From JBNGOQ01 sp050589645 (lineage in GTDB: Bacteria > Bacteroidota > Bacteroidia > Flavobacteriales > Flavobacteriaceae), in NCBI RefSeq assembly GCF_050589645.1, contig NZ_JBNGOQ010000001.1, positions 434,001-498,000 on the forward strand: a stretch of 64,000 bases of DNA, given 5' to 3'. The notes under the pieces are model-generated. The model did not search any database. It saw nothing but the letters and a program-made list of their open reading frames with translations, and was not told the origin of the DNA. Shown here in pieces: positions 52,649-61,076 of this stretch. How positions within the stretch are numbered: position 1 is the first letter of the stretch; the number at the start of each line of letters is the position of its first letter. A program made the position numbers and the translations under genes.

Positions 52649-53431
52649 ATGGAAAATTTCTTTTCGCAATTACCATCTCCCATGGAGATACTTTTAGACC
52701 CCATCTCTTTATTCGTCTATGCCCTATTTGGAGGGCTCATGCTCTGGGAAGCACTCTTCCCGGCCCGCAAACTGCCCAAAATAAAGTTCTGGATACTTAG
52801 GGGCGTGGCCTTTTTTGTGGCCTATGTGCTGCTAACCACCTATATCCCCCTAGTGTGGGACGACTTTTTTGCCTCCTATCAGCTGGTAGATCTCAGTTCC
52901 TTAAACATCTTTGCACAGGTGGTTTTGGGCGTGGTCCTGTTTCAACTGGTGCAGTACGGTTGGCATATCAGTATGCACAAATCCGATTTTCTCTTTAGGG
53001 TATCGCACCAAATGCACCATAGTGCGGAAAGATTGGATGTGCCCAGCGCCTTCATCTTTAGTCTAAACGATATGATAGGACTGTCCCTGGTAGGCTCCAT
53101 TACCTTTGCCCTACTCATGGGCTTGGCACCACAGGCCATTACCATTATTATATTGACATTGACCTTTATGGGAATCTTTCAGCATGCCAATATTAATACG
53201 CCCAGGTGGTTGGGGTATATTATTCAGCGCCCGGAGAGCCATACCATACATCACGCAAAGGGCATACACGCGTACAATTATTCCGATTTGCCCTTGATAG
53301 ATATCGTGTTCGGGACCTTTAAAAACCCGAAAACCTATGAGCACGAAACGGGATACTATCTCGGTGCGTCCAGTAGGATTTTGGAAATGTTACGCTTTAA
53401 GGACGTATCCAAACCCAAGGAAGAGGTCTAA
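52649..53431 (+). CDS. sterol desaturase/fatty acid hydroxylase-family membrane protein
   Basis: 260 residues from the ATG at 52649; a TTG two codons earlier (52643) is open but unlikely. Four or five hydrophobic helices surround the eight-His di-iron motif: HISMHKSDFLFRVSHQMHHS, and later ESHTIHHAKGIHAYNYSDLP with DIVFGTF. Members hydroxylate or desaturate lipids using O2 and a di-iron centre in the inner membrane. It is divergent from a TetR repressor whose candidate operators surround its promoter, implying induction by a lipid-like or toxic compound. Substrate unknown. Confidence 0.92.
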   Translation: MENFFSQLPSPMEILLDPISLFVYALFGGLMLWEALFPARKLPKIKFWILRGVAFFVAYVLLTTYIPLVWDDFFASYQLVDLSSLNIFAQVVLGVVLFQLVQYGWHISMHKSDFLFRVSHQMHHSAERLDVPSAFIFSLNDMIGLSLVGSITFALLMGLAPQAITIIILTLTFMGIFQHANINTPRWLGYIIQRPESHTIHHAKGIHAYNYSDLPLIDIVFGTFKNPKTYEHETGYYLGASSRILEMLRFKDVSKPKEEV

Positions 53432-53453
53432 GCACTTTCTGAACCAAAAAATT

Positions 53454-53486
53454 AGTGTCCCGCAAAAATCTTTTTTGCGGGACACT
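53454..53486. terminator. strong bidirectional terminator between convergent genes
   Basis: AGTGTCCCGCAAAA (53454-53467) and TTTTGCGGGACACT (53473-53486) form a perfect 14-bp stem with a short loop. It starts 22 bases after the stop codon of the desaturase-like gene and lies between it and the convergent SRPBCC gene (ends 53544). A- and T-rich inner arms suit both directions. Confidence 0.8.
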
Positions 53487-53543
53487 TAATTATACGCTGG
53501 TATGGGTTGATTGGGCCTTTCCCCATGGGACTTACATTGCTGC

Positions 53544-54044
53544 TTAAGCCGTAATCACATTGGTCAGTTTTGGGTCTTTATTCCTTAGATCCAACCCCCC
53601 TTCCAAGACGGATTTCAAGTTGGTCAGGTAAAAGATCCAGCCTCTGGAATCCCCTACAAAATGATTCATCATTGAAGTTTCATCCGTGGGAAGGTCGTTT
53701 TCCAGCAGTTCTACTATAAGTGTACCAACATCCTTGTAAAGGGTAATGGTGACAGGACACTTCAGAGAAAATGTGAAGGCAAAAACATCTTGCCCATTGG
53801 CTTTGAGGATCGTTCCTTTTTCAACAACACTGTCTGGATAACCGTGCCAATACCATTCGTAGGTGTCCCTGGCGGCCAAAAGGCTGCTTGGCTCTTTTGA
53901 TTTTCCCTTCGGATCTTTGAACAAGGCTTTTCTCAAAAACCAGGACTCCAAACCCTCGGCCGTAGCAATAGCGCGATAGGCAGTTTGGATATCCGAATTG
54001 ATATTGACACGTAGTTTAAAGGCGCTCCACTGATTTTTGTCCAT
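53544..54044 (-). CDS. SRPBCC/AHSA1-like protein
   Basis: 166 residues with the START-like cavity fold of the Aha1/SRPBCC family: FKLRVNINSDIQTAYRAIAT, AEGLESWFLRKALFKD, then DTYEWYWHGYP, VVEKGTILKANGQDVFAFTF and the long C-terminal helix DSRGWIFYLTNLKSVLEGGL. It probably binds a small hydrophobic ligand. The AraC gene lies 70 bases upstream on the same strand and may regulate it. Confidence 0.88.
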   Translation of the reverse strand: MDKNQWSAFKLRVNINSDIQTAYRAIATAEGLESWFLRKALFKDPKGKSKEPSSLLAARDTYEWYWHGYPDSVVEKGTILKANGQDVFAFTFSLKCPVTITLYKDVGTLIVELLENDLPTDETSMMNHFVGDSRGWIFYLTNLKSVLEGGLDLRNKDPKLTNVITA

Positions 54045-54114
54045 AACGTTTCTATTTTAGTACCTAACAAAGCTATTGGGAATGAACGACTTTGATTTAT
54101 CGAAAATTGAGAAT

Positions 54115-55011
54115 TTAGTTTTCAGTGAACCGGCGATATTCGGTCGGACTTTTGGAGAAACGCCTTTTAAAAAGGGTGCTGAAAGAGGAGACACTTTCAA
54201 AACCTACGCGATGACATATTTCCGAAATGCTCAGCGTACTATTTTTTAATAGCAGTTCAGCGTTTTTAAGTCGCGTTTTTATTAAAAATTGATGGGGCGT
54301 AATGCCAAAGGCTTGTTTAAAAAGGCGAAGAAAATGATAGTTGTTCAGCATGGCGATATCGGCTAAATGGTCAATACTGATCGGTTCCCCATAGTTGTGC
54401 TCCATCCAGCGTTTTGTTACGGACAGCTTTTTGTAGAGATGTATTTGCGTGTTCTTTTTGACAACAGAGAGATTCGAGGAATATGAAATTGCATCGTAGT
54501 TCTCATGGATCAACTGATCCAATATGGATCGGACAACCATATCGGTCTTTAAGGCATGAAAGGAAGCACAACTGCTACTAAGGGCGATTAAAATTTCCAA
54601 GTGGTTTTTCAATGTGGAATTCATGATGTGGATATGCTCTAGGAGGGCGTAATCATGAATGTTGATTTTATCGGGGAGCCTCTTTTTATTTTGAGAGAAC
54701 ATGGTCTGGGAAACGAGATCGGAAAGCTTGGGGTTGAACCCTAGGATGACCAGCCTGCTGTTAGGGGAAAGTTTAAAGGACAGTTTACTGCCTCTGTTCA
54801 CTATCAAAAAACTACTTGTATTTAGTGCTATTTGATGGTCGTTGATGTTGAAATGTCCTTTTCCGTTCAACAGGGATATGATGCCCAGACCGGTGTAGTG
54901 CGTTTCGCAATGAAATGGACCTGAAGTGCTTAGCGTGGCAAGGACATGGTCTGTGTAGACCGGTATTTTTTTTCGGTTGCGTGTAAGCTCGGACAATGGC
55001 AATACTTTCAT
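54115..55011 (-). CDS. AraC-family transcriptional regulator
   Basis: 298 residues from the ATG at 55011 (MKVLPLSELTRNRKKIPVYT); 20 codons upstream are open but look non-family. The N-terminal half is a cupin-like sensing domain (GLGIISLLNGKGHFNINDHQ). The AraC double HTH is textbook: PISIDHLADIAMLNNYHFLR, then LSISEICHRVGFESVSSFST and FSKSPTEYRRF. The SRPBCC gene follows at 70 bases and may be its target. Confidence 0.92.
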   Translation of the reverse strand: MKVLPLSELTRNRKKIPVYTDHVLATLSTSGPFHCETHYTGLGIISLLNGKGHFNINDHQIALNTSSFLIVNRGSKLSFKLSPNSRLVILGFNPKLSDLVSQTMFSQNKKRLPDKINIHDYALLEHIHIMNSTLKNHLEILIALSSSCASFHALKTDMVVRSILDQLIHENYDAISYSSNLSVVKKNTQIHLYKKLSVTKRWMEHNYGEPISIDHLADIAMLNNYHFLRLFKQAFGITPHQFLIKTRLKNAELLLKNSTLSISEICHRVGFESVSSFSTLFKRRFSKSPTEYRRFTEN

Positions 55012-55234
55012 GTGAAACCGCTTTTTGGCCGGGGTGCCCGTCCAAATTACGGAGAAAGATGCCAATTTCAAGTATTGATTATGCCCAAAAAGGGGTGATT
55101 TGAGGGTGTTTCGCTTCCTAAAAACCGGGAACGAGCCAAAAAAAGTGAAGAATAGGGCGAAAACCGAAAAAATATCCGCGGCTAGGGGAAAAACTTATCA
55201 AAAAGTATTCATAAATTCGCAGTTCCAAAAGTTG

Positions 55235-55264
55235 GGCCCCGTAGTTCAATGGATAGAACAGAAG
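55235..55264 (+). pseudogene. 5' half of a split tRNA-Arg(CCU) gene (tRNA X)
   Basis: Acceptor arm GGCCCCG, D arm GTTC...GAAC and the start of the anticodon stem (GAAG) are intact and end abruptly at 55264. The 3' half is at 55375-55416. Joining the two (30 + 42 bases) restores a 72-base cloverleaf with anticodon CCU and no base lost or gained. The first acceptor pair is G-T. As it stands the gene is interrupted and so called a pseudogene, unless the insert is removed or the assembly is wrong. Confidence 0.7.
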
Positions 55265-55374
55265 CCTGCCTGCGTGCCGATTCAGTAAAGCCCTATAGTT
55301 CAAGGGATAGAACAAAAGTTTCCTAAACTTTAGATCCAGGTTCGAGTCCTGGTAGGGCTACTACGGCAGGCAGG
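55265..55374. mobile_element. 110-bp insert with inverted ends, carrying a complete tRNA
   Basis: The insert starts CCTGCCTGC and ends GCAGGCAGG, a perfect 9-bp inverted repeat; further inside are GTGCCG on the left and CTACG on the right. No target-site duplication is seen. Such CCTGCC/GGCAGG palindromes are common dispersed elements in flavobacterial genomes (general knowledge). The interior is the intact tRNA-Arg(CCU) at 55289-55360. Whether it moved as a unit is unknown. Confidence 0.45.
55289..55360 (+). tRNA. tRNA-Arg (anticodon CCU)
   Basis: 72 bases. Acceptor stem AGCCCTA/TAGGGCT, D arm GTTC-AAGGGATA-GAAC, anticodon arm AAAGT-TTCCTAA-ACTTT with the CCU anticodon at 55322-55324, variable loop AGAT, T arm CCAGG-TTCGAGT-CCTGG and discriminator A at 55360. 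CCA is not encoded. All arms pair properly, so it is probably the functional copy. It lies wholly inside the insert that splits tRNA X, and both have the same anticodon. Confidence 0.9.
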
Positions 55375-55416
55375 TTTCCTAAACTTTAGATGCAAGTTCG
55401 ATTCTTGCCGGGGCTA
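55375..55416 (+). pseudogene. 3' half of the split tRNA-Arg(CCU) gene (tRNA X)
   Basis: It contains the anticodon loop and 3' stem (TTTCCTAAACTTT), T arm GCAAG-TTCGATT-CTTGC, acceptor strand CGGGGCT and discriminator A at 55416. It complements the half at 55235-55264. The last 15 bases (TTCTTGCCGGGGCTA) are repeated in each unit of the tandem array that follows. Confidence 0.7.
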
Positions 55417-55755
55417 CGAAGTAGGCGTGGCAACAGCGCGCAGCGCTGTGGAGCNNNNNNNNNNNNNNNNNNNNNNNNNNNNNNNNNNNNNNNNNNNNNN
55501 NNNNNNNNNNNNNNNNNNNNNNNNNNNNNNNNNNNNNNNNNNNNNNNNGGAGCAACGCTCCGGATCGAAGCCCGTGCCGAGCGCCGTCGAGGTGATTTCT
55601 TGCCGGGGCTACGAAGTAGGCGTGGCAACAGCGCGCAGCGCTGTGGAGCAACGCTCCGGATCGAAGCCCGTGCCGAGCGCCGTCGAGGTGATTTCTTGCC
55701 GGGGCTACGAAGTAGGCGTGGCATCAGCGCGTAGCGCTGTGGAGCAGCGCTCCGA
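55402..55755. repeat. 96-bp tandem array carrying the tRNA 3' end
   Basis: Units begin TTCTTGCCGGGGCTACGAAG at 55402, 55597 and 55693, the last two exactly 96 bases apart. The first to the second is 195 bases, close to two units, with the Ns in between. Each unit contains the tRNA X 3' end, then GTAGGCGTGGCAACAGCGC, the hairpin GGAGC-AAC-GCTCC and a CCGAGCGCCGTCGAGGTG-type segment common in flavobacterial intergenic repeats. The last unit is divergent and partial. Open frames across this array are artefacts. Confidence 0.8.
55455..55548. other. assembly gap (94 Ns) inside the tandem array
   Basis: The gap is preceded and followed by the same repeat word (GGAGC), and repeat phase continues across it with only a 3-base shift, so its estimated size is about one 96-bp unit. 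The true number of units is unknown. Confidence 0.95.
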
Positions 55756-55869
55756 AATCCTTAAAATCGGATTTAAAGAACCTTTTCTCCAAATAATAGA
55801 TATTTTACGAAGGAGATTTGATTATTGTATGCTGATAGTTATTCAGCAATCCGTTGTTGATGCCTCTGG

Positions 55870-58560
55870 TTAAATATCGTATTTAATCTTAAAAATAATG
55901 TAACGAGGTTGCACCACATAAGACGATGTCCTAAAAAAGAGATCGTTGAAGGTATCGCTGTTCAACACTTGGTTATTGGTCAAATTTGTGGCATTTACAC
56001 TATATTCCCATTTGCTATCCTTCTTTTGATAGGACAGACTGGCGTTTAAGAAGCCGTATTTATTTTCTACAGTACCCAATTTATCCCGATAAAAATAGTA
56101 GTCATAATCTGCCAGAAGTATAAACCCGTTCCAAAATGCCATATCGAATTTGGCAAATGGGCGGTCGGTAAAAAAGGTAGACTCCGTTCCACCATTATCA
56201 TAGTCGTTTACGGTATAGCGATACCCCAATTCCAAATTTGGTGCATTGACAAAGCTACTACCCACGGACCCACTATAGCTTTGCGTTAGAGAGGTGGAGT
56301 TTCTAGGGGCATCATTCACAATATTATTGGTGTTGGAATAGTTTAAGCTGGCTCTGGAACTTAGCTTTACTTTTCCAAATGTGCGTTGAAAGTTCCCAGA
56401 TACATTAAAGGTTTCATCTTCCAAATTGGAGTTAATGGTAGTGTTGGCTTGGTTAATGCCTCCAATATCCGTACTGCTTTTAAAAGCATCTATTCTTTTG
56501 CTATAGGAAGCATTGGCGAAAATATTCTGCAGGTTGAACATATTAAAACTGAAAAAATTCAGCGATACATTATGGTAAAGAGCACTTTCCAAATTCCTGT
56601 TGCCCTGGTATAACGAATTATAATCACTGAACACGTAGCCTTGGGCAAAACGGTTGATATCGGAAAAGTTGCGTCTTACATTGTAGTTCAACCTAAGGCT
56701 TTCAGATTGCTTCAATTGCAGGTTGACAAACAAATCCGGTGCAATGTTAAAAAGTTCATCTTTCACATCAGTCCCCAATTGCGAATTTGTAGCCGTGTAA
56801 TCGTGCACTGTAAATCCTGGATTAAAAGTAAACTTACCAGCGATCAGCTTATAGTGAAACCCTAAAAACATATCGGAAAAATCATAGCTTACCCTGTTGT
56901 TTAGTTCATCTTCAGCAAAATTCAATGTTGATCCATTATCCAAAATCTGGAAAATGCCCGAGTCAAAATTTTGACTACTTTGGGTGGTTCCAAAAGTAAA
57001 ATTTAGGTTGCTTTTTGGGCCCGTGACCCAATAATAGTCCAATTTGGCATCCATCCTATTGGTCAATACACGCTGTTCTTGACCTATATCAAAATTGCTT
57101 TGTGTATCATCAAATGGAATGATGTTCAAAAATGGCTGTTCTTCACGCATGGCATTGTAGAAAGGGTCTTCATCGGTATGCACATATTGCAGCTCAAGGG
57201 CAAGAATGTGGTCTTTGTTCAAGGTGTAATACAGGTTTGAATTCTGTGTGAGATTTGTTGGCCGTTGTACCCTGTTTTCCTCAATATTGTCCGTAACGTC
57301 CGCAACAGAAAGTACATTTACAGCTTCCTTTTCATCCGAGAATTTTACAAATCCGTCATAATTCCATTGCAGATCGGATGAAGGACTGAAATGGGATTCA
57401 AATTTTATCAAACCTAATTTGGACACTTGATCCGTTCCGGTCATTGTAGATTCTTGTTGGTTTGTCGTGATAAAGGTTCGCACAGCATTGGTCTCTAAAA
57501 GACTATTGTTATATGAATAGATACCAAAACCGCTAAAACGCCATTCTTTTGAGGGTTTATAGCTAAAATTGACAGCTGCAAATCGTGAATCGATTTCCTT
57601 TGCCCTATTGTTTTGCAGTGTACTCAAACCCAAATCATTGGCACCCGTATTGAATAGGGTACCGTTATTTTGACGGGTCGCCCCGCGCAACCCCCCGGTA
57701 AAATTCCATAGGTCACGGGCCGTATAGGGTAAATCCCCTATGTTGTTAAGATCCGTAAGGATATTGATGCTATAGTCAGGGCTATAATAAAATAGTTTGG
57801 GATGGGCGACATAACGACCATCCGGTCCACTTCCACCGGTAACTTCCCCAAACCAAAATTTCTTCTTTCCTTCTTTAAGTTTAATGTTGAGAGCAACATT
57901 ATCCTGGTTATTGGTTACTCCCCTTAATTGTGAGACTTCACTAAAATTGCGCAACACTTCCACCTTATCCAATGCATTGGCGGGTATATTTTTTGAGGCC
58001 AATTTAGAATCTCCATCAAAAAAATCCTCTCCTTCCACCATAACTTTGGAAACACGTTTGCCCTCCACTTCAATTTCACCATCATCATTTACTTCAATTC
58101 CTGGGAGTTTTTCAAGTACGTCGGCCAGTTTTTTTTCAGTACCGGAAACAAAGGAGTCGGTGTTGTAAACAATAGTGTCTCCCTGTATGATTATGGGAAT
58201 TTCATATACGACTTCCACCTCATCCAAGTGCTCAGGCTTTTCAAATAGGGTAATATCAAGCCCTACATCATTTTCTTGGGTTGTCAATGGAATTTCTTGC
58301 GTTTGGAATCCCAAATAGCTCACCTTTAAGGTGTAGGTTGCATTCGCTTTGACATTGATTTTATAAAAACCTTTGGGATCGGTTATCCCAAAGCCGTCCA
58401 ATTTTTGATCAGCCTGATTGATAGCAACAATATTGGCAACGTCCAAAGCATTCCCCAAACTGTCCTTAACCGTACCACGGATTGTTACTTTTTGAGCTTG
58501 GGTGTAGCTTCCCAATGCACCAAACAGGACGGCGCAGACTAACAATTTATAATTTTGCAT
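55870..58560 (-). CDS. outer-membrane beta-barrel protein with carboxypeptidase-like regulatory domain
   Basis: 896 residues. Signal peptide 1-22 (GALGSYTQAQ). Residues about 24-110 are a CarboxypepD_reg domain (VTIRGTVKDSLGNALDVANI). A plug-like region follows (VYNTDSFVSGTEKKLADVLE, LPGIEVNDDGEIEVEGKRVS), then a long beta-barrel of the OMP_b-brl_3 class, ending in an aromatic residue pattern (YIIFKIKYDI). It is similar to TonB-dependent receptors but lacks an evident TonB box. It probably takes up or binds a peptide or metal complex at the outer membrane. It follows the GLPGLI gene by 5 bases on the same strand: one operon. Confidence 0.9.
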   Translation of the reverse strand: MQNYKLLVCAVLFGALGSYTQAQKVTIRGTVKDSLGNALDVANIVAINQADQKLDGFGITDPKGFYKINVKANATYTLKVSYLGFQTQEIPLTTQENDVGLDITLFEKPEHLDEVEVVYEIPIIIQGDTIVYNTDSFVSGTEKKLADVLEKLPGIEVNDDGEIEVEGKRVSKVMVEGEDFFDGDSKLASKNIPANALDKVEVLRNFSEVSQLRGVTNNQDNVALNIKLKEGKKKFWFGEVTGGSGPDGRYVAHPKLFYYSPDYSINILTDLNNIGDLPYTARDLWNFTGGLRGATRQNNGTLFNTGANDLGLSTLQNNRAKEIDSRFAAVNFSYKPSKEWRFSGFGIYSYNNSLLETNAVRTFITTNQQESTMTGTDQVSKLGLIKFESHFSPSSDLQWNYDGFVKFSDEKEAVNVLSVADVTDNIEENRVQRPTNLTQNSNLYYTLNKDHILALELQYVHTDEDPFYNAMREEQPFLNIIPFDDTQSNFDIGQEQRVLTNRMDAKLDYYWVTGPKSNLNFTFGTTQSSQNFDSGIFQILDNGSTLNFAEDELNNRVSYDFSDMFLGFHYKLIAGKFTFNPGFTVHDYTATNSQLGTDVKDELFNIAPDLFVNLQLKQSESLRLNYNVRRNFSDINRFAQGYVFSDYNSLYQGNRNLESALYHNVSLNFFSFNMFNLQNIFANASYSKRIDAFKSSTDIGGINQANTTINSNLEDETFNVSGNFQRTFGKVKLSSRASLNYSNTNNIVNDAPRNSTSLTQSYSGSVGSSFVNAPNLELGYRYTVNDYDNGGTESTFFTDRPFAKFDMAFWNGFILLADYDYYFYRDKLGTVENKYGFLNASLSYQKKDSKWEYSVNATNLTNNQVLNSDTFNDLFFRTSSYVVQPRYIIFKIKYDI

Positions 58561-58565
58561 GCCTT

Positions 58566-59492
58566 CTAATTACCCCTTATGATTCTTACTGAATTGCTAC
58601 CTCGTCTATTCCCAGCGCGAAAACGTTCTGACATTTCCTCCATTTTTTCTGCCAATATTTGGTCATATTCTTCCTGACTCACTTTTTTCCCTTTGGAAGG
58701 CGCTTTGATTTCTTCCTTGTCTTCCGCGTACATGCTTATCATGTTGCACAGGATAGCGGTTCTGCCATCGTTCACTTCCAAAATGAGACCGGGTAACCCC
58801 CAATACGGTCCAGGTCCTTGGCTAATTGGGATCTCAGGAGCATACCATGCGGTGATAATCCGCTCCTCAGGTTCTTCAATTCGTGATAAAAGGGAATTGT
58901 TTTGCGTGCTATCCTTAGCATGGGCATTGGTTTCCCCTCCTTGTTGCCCTTGCCTGTCCCCGGCACTGCTGGCCGTACGCCGTATGCGATTAAATGAAGT
59001 AGTATCCGGACGTGAGATGGCCGTGGCTTTATAACAGGTATAGTTCCCTATTTTTTTCGTCTCGGAACCCAACTCCCATTCCCATTGATTAAGACTGTCC
59101 TGAATTAAAAACTGCTTCCCGAACATCTCGGTCTGATTTAGATATTTTTGACCCTGTATATCCTTATAGTATTTGCCATCTGCCCCTGAAAAGCTGGCAA
59201 ACACGCGAAGACCACCGTCTCCTTGGGAATTGGATGGGGCTTCCAGTTTTTCCTCCTCCTTATATAGTGAAGTTCTCTTGTCAAAGGTCAGTTCATAAGT
59301 CCGTTCCGAGAAATTCTTCATTCGCTCCCGTATACGTTGTTTCTGTTCCTCGGAAATTTGCCTTTCGTCCAAATTCAGATCGATGGAAGTTTTACTAAAA
59401 TAAGTGGCCTTTCCTTGGAAATCTTGTGCAACCCCATTGCTGGAAACTGAAATGACCGCTAGAATCAGAAGTGTAAACTGTATGTTTTTCAT
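58566..59492 (-). CDS. GLPGLI family secreted protein
   Basis: 308 residues with a signal peptide (FTLLILAVISVSSNGVAQ). It carries the name-giving motif in the form PGPYWGLPGLILEVNDG, preceded by ITAWYAPEIPISQG. An early FQGKATYFSKTSIDLN and the region KKIGNYTCYKATAI are also typical. The family is Bacteroidota-specific, of unknown function, and regularly sits beside outer-membrane barrel genes, as here (5-base gap). Together they look like a receptor with a periplasmic accessory protein. Divergent from the kinase gene at 59607. Confidence 0.92.
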   Translation of the reverse strand: MKNIQFTLLILAVISVSSNGVAQDFQGKATYFSKTSIDLNLDERQISEEQKQRIRERMKNFSERTYELTFDKRTSLYKEEEKLEAPSNSQGDGGLRVFASFSGADGKYYKDIQGQKYLNQTEMFGKQFLIQDSLNQWEWELGSETKKIGNYTCYKATAISRPDTTSFNRIRRTASSAGDRQGQQGGETNAHAKDSTQNNSLLSRIEEPEERIITAWYAPEIPISQGPGPYWGLPGLILEVNDGRTAILCNMISMYAEDKEEIKAPSKGKKVSQEEYDQILAEKMEEMSERFRAGNRRGSNSVRIIRGN

Positions 59493-59550
59493 ATTCGTTT
59501 TTTTGGGTTAGACATTTCCACAAATTTGAACCCCATCAGTAGAAAATACC

Positions 59551-59568
59551 GTTAACCAGTGTTAACCA
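59551..59568. promoter_or_regulatory. tandem GTTAACCA repeats, candidate OmpR-type operator
   Basis: GTTAACCA occurs at 59551-59558 and 59561-59568, ten bases apart in the same orientation, the spacing OmpR/PhoB-type regulators use. It lies between the divergent GLPGLI/barrel operon and the kinase/regulator operon. It favours the kinase start at 59607 over the GTG at 59559, which lies inside the repeat. Confidence 0.5.
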
Positions 59569-59606
59569 CCAATAAATTCACGGAACAAACCTTTACTTTA
59601 GGGGCA

Positions 59607-61076
59607 GTGGACTACAAAAAACATAGGATCTTAGTTTATCTCATAGGATTGACCATCCTGGTTACCATTGGCATTCAGATATATTGGAACGTTCAAAATT
59701 ATGCCACCAACAAACAACGATTGATCAATGAAGTACAGATCAGTTTGGACAATAGCGTGGAAGCCTACTATGCTGGTCTTGCCAAAACAGATTTTTTTGC
59801 TTTTGCCGGAAGAACCAATCAACAAAACAGGCAAAAAAGAAGTAATTTTTTCTGGAAGGCAGTCGGTGATGATTCCCTACGAATAAAATTCAGACTGGAT
59901 TCTTTACGTAAACATCAGAGCGTTTTCAATGGGAAGGATAGTACGCAAGAATCGATTTCTATAATACAATTGAGAGAAGACCATCCTTCCATAAAACCCT
60001 TGCACGTATTCCGGCAAATGATGGGGGATAGCTTGGGGGAAATGAGAAAACTTGCCAACCGATTGGTCATAGCTGCCATAAACGACAGTATAAACTTTAC
60101 CACTATGGACAGCTTACTTACACACGAACTTAAGCGAAAGGACATAACCATAGGTTACAAATTGGTTCATTTTAAGGATGATTCCATACGCCTCGGATCC
60201 AGCGGGAATATTCCAAAAAGGTTCAAATTAAAAACCTTTTCAAAATCCACCTACCTTCCCGACTCCCAGAATTTACAGTTGTTCTTCTCAAATCCAACCC
60301 TGGCGATTCTCAAAAGGAGCTTAACGGGCATCTTGCTCTCATTTGTGCTGTCCTCGGCCATCATTCTTTGTCTTTTGCACCTACTTCGTATCATCACCAA
60401 ACAAAAACAATTGTCCGAAATCAAAAACGACCTTATTAGTAATATTACCCACGAGTTTAAAACACCCATTGCCACGGTAACCACGGCCATTGAGGGTATT
60501 AAGAACTTTAATCAGAAAAACGATAGGGCAAAAACCGAAAAATACTTGGACATCTCCAACCAACAGTTACAAAAACTGAATCAAATGGTAGAAAAGCTTT
60601 TGGAAACAGCCACCTTGGATAATGATAAGCTCCTTATAAACAAGGAACCCACCAATGTTATAAAAATGCTGGAACAATTGGTTGAAAAATATCGCATGAT
60701 CACACCTGAAAAGGAATTGTTGTTCAGCACCAACATCTCAGAATTACAGCTCAAAATAGACCCCTTCCATTTTGAGAACGCCGTGGCCAACCTAATTGAC
60801 AACGCCCTCAAGTATGGAGGGGACCAGATACAGGTCAATCTTAATTCTTTGATGGACCAAACGGAGATTTCGGTGGCTGACAATGGAGGCAACATCCCAC
60901 AGACGCAAAGAGATCGTATTTTTGAAAAGTTTTACCGCATACCAACTGGAAACCAACATGATGTAAAGGGTTTTGGTATTGGGCTTTTTTATTCTCAAAA
61001 AATCATTGAAAAACATGGGGGTACGCTGCAATTGGTCGCCGATAAAAAACTCACCATTTTCAAAATCTTGCTATGA
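59607..61076 (+). CDS. sensor histidine kinase
   Basis: About 489 residues from the GTG at 59607 (VDYKKHRILVYLIGLTI); a GTG at 59559 would add 16 codons but overlaps the direct-repeat operator, and no ATG is available. Two membrane helices (ILVYLIGLTILVTIGIQI; LTGILLSFVLSSAIILCLLH) flank a periplasmic domain of about 210 residues. HisKA follows with His in SNITHEFKTP (H298 counted from 59559). HATPase has N box ANLIDNALKYGG, D-N-G-G-N-I in place of DNGxGI, and FGIGLFYSQKII. The regulator gene overlaps its stop by 4 bases. Confidence 0.9.
   Translation: MDYKKHRILVYLIGLTILVTIGIQIYWNVQNYATNKQRLINEVQISLDNSVEAYYAGLAKTDFFAFAGRTNQQNRQKRSNFFWKAVGDDSLRIKFRLDSLRKHQSVFNGKDSTQESISIIQLREDHPSIKPLHVFRQMMGDSLGEMRKLANRLVIAAINDSINFTTMDSLLTHELKRKDITIGYKLVHFKDDSIRLGSSGNIPKRFKLKTFSKSTYLPDSQNLQLFFSNPTLAILKRSLTGILLSFVLSSAIILCLLHLLRIITKQKQLSEIKNDLISNITHEFKTPIATVTTAIEGIKNFNQKNDRAKTEKYLDISNQQLQKLNQMVEKLLETATLDNDKLLINKEPTNVIKMLEQLVEKYRMITPEKELLFSTNISELQLKIDPFHFENAVANLIDNALKYGGDQIQVNLNSLMDQTEISVADNGGNIPQTQRDRIFEKFYRIPTGNQHDVKGFGIGLFYSQKIIEKHGGTLQLVADKKLTIFKILL

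Noticed and set aside
55402..55755. CRISPR-like array
   Set aside because: The repeats are directly adjacent 96-bp units with no variable spacers and no cas genes in the window.
55379..55873. Long open frames on both strands across the N gap and tandem array
   Set aside because: They arise from repeat units lacking stops and from N codons; the translations repeat with the 96-bp unit.
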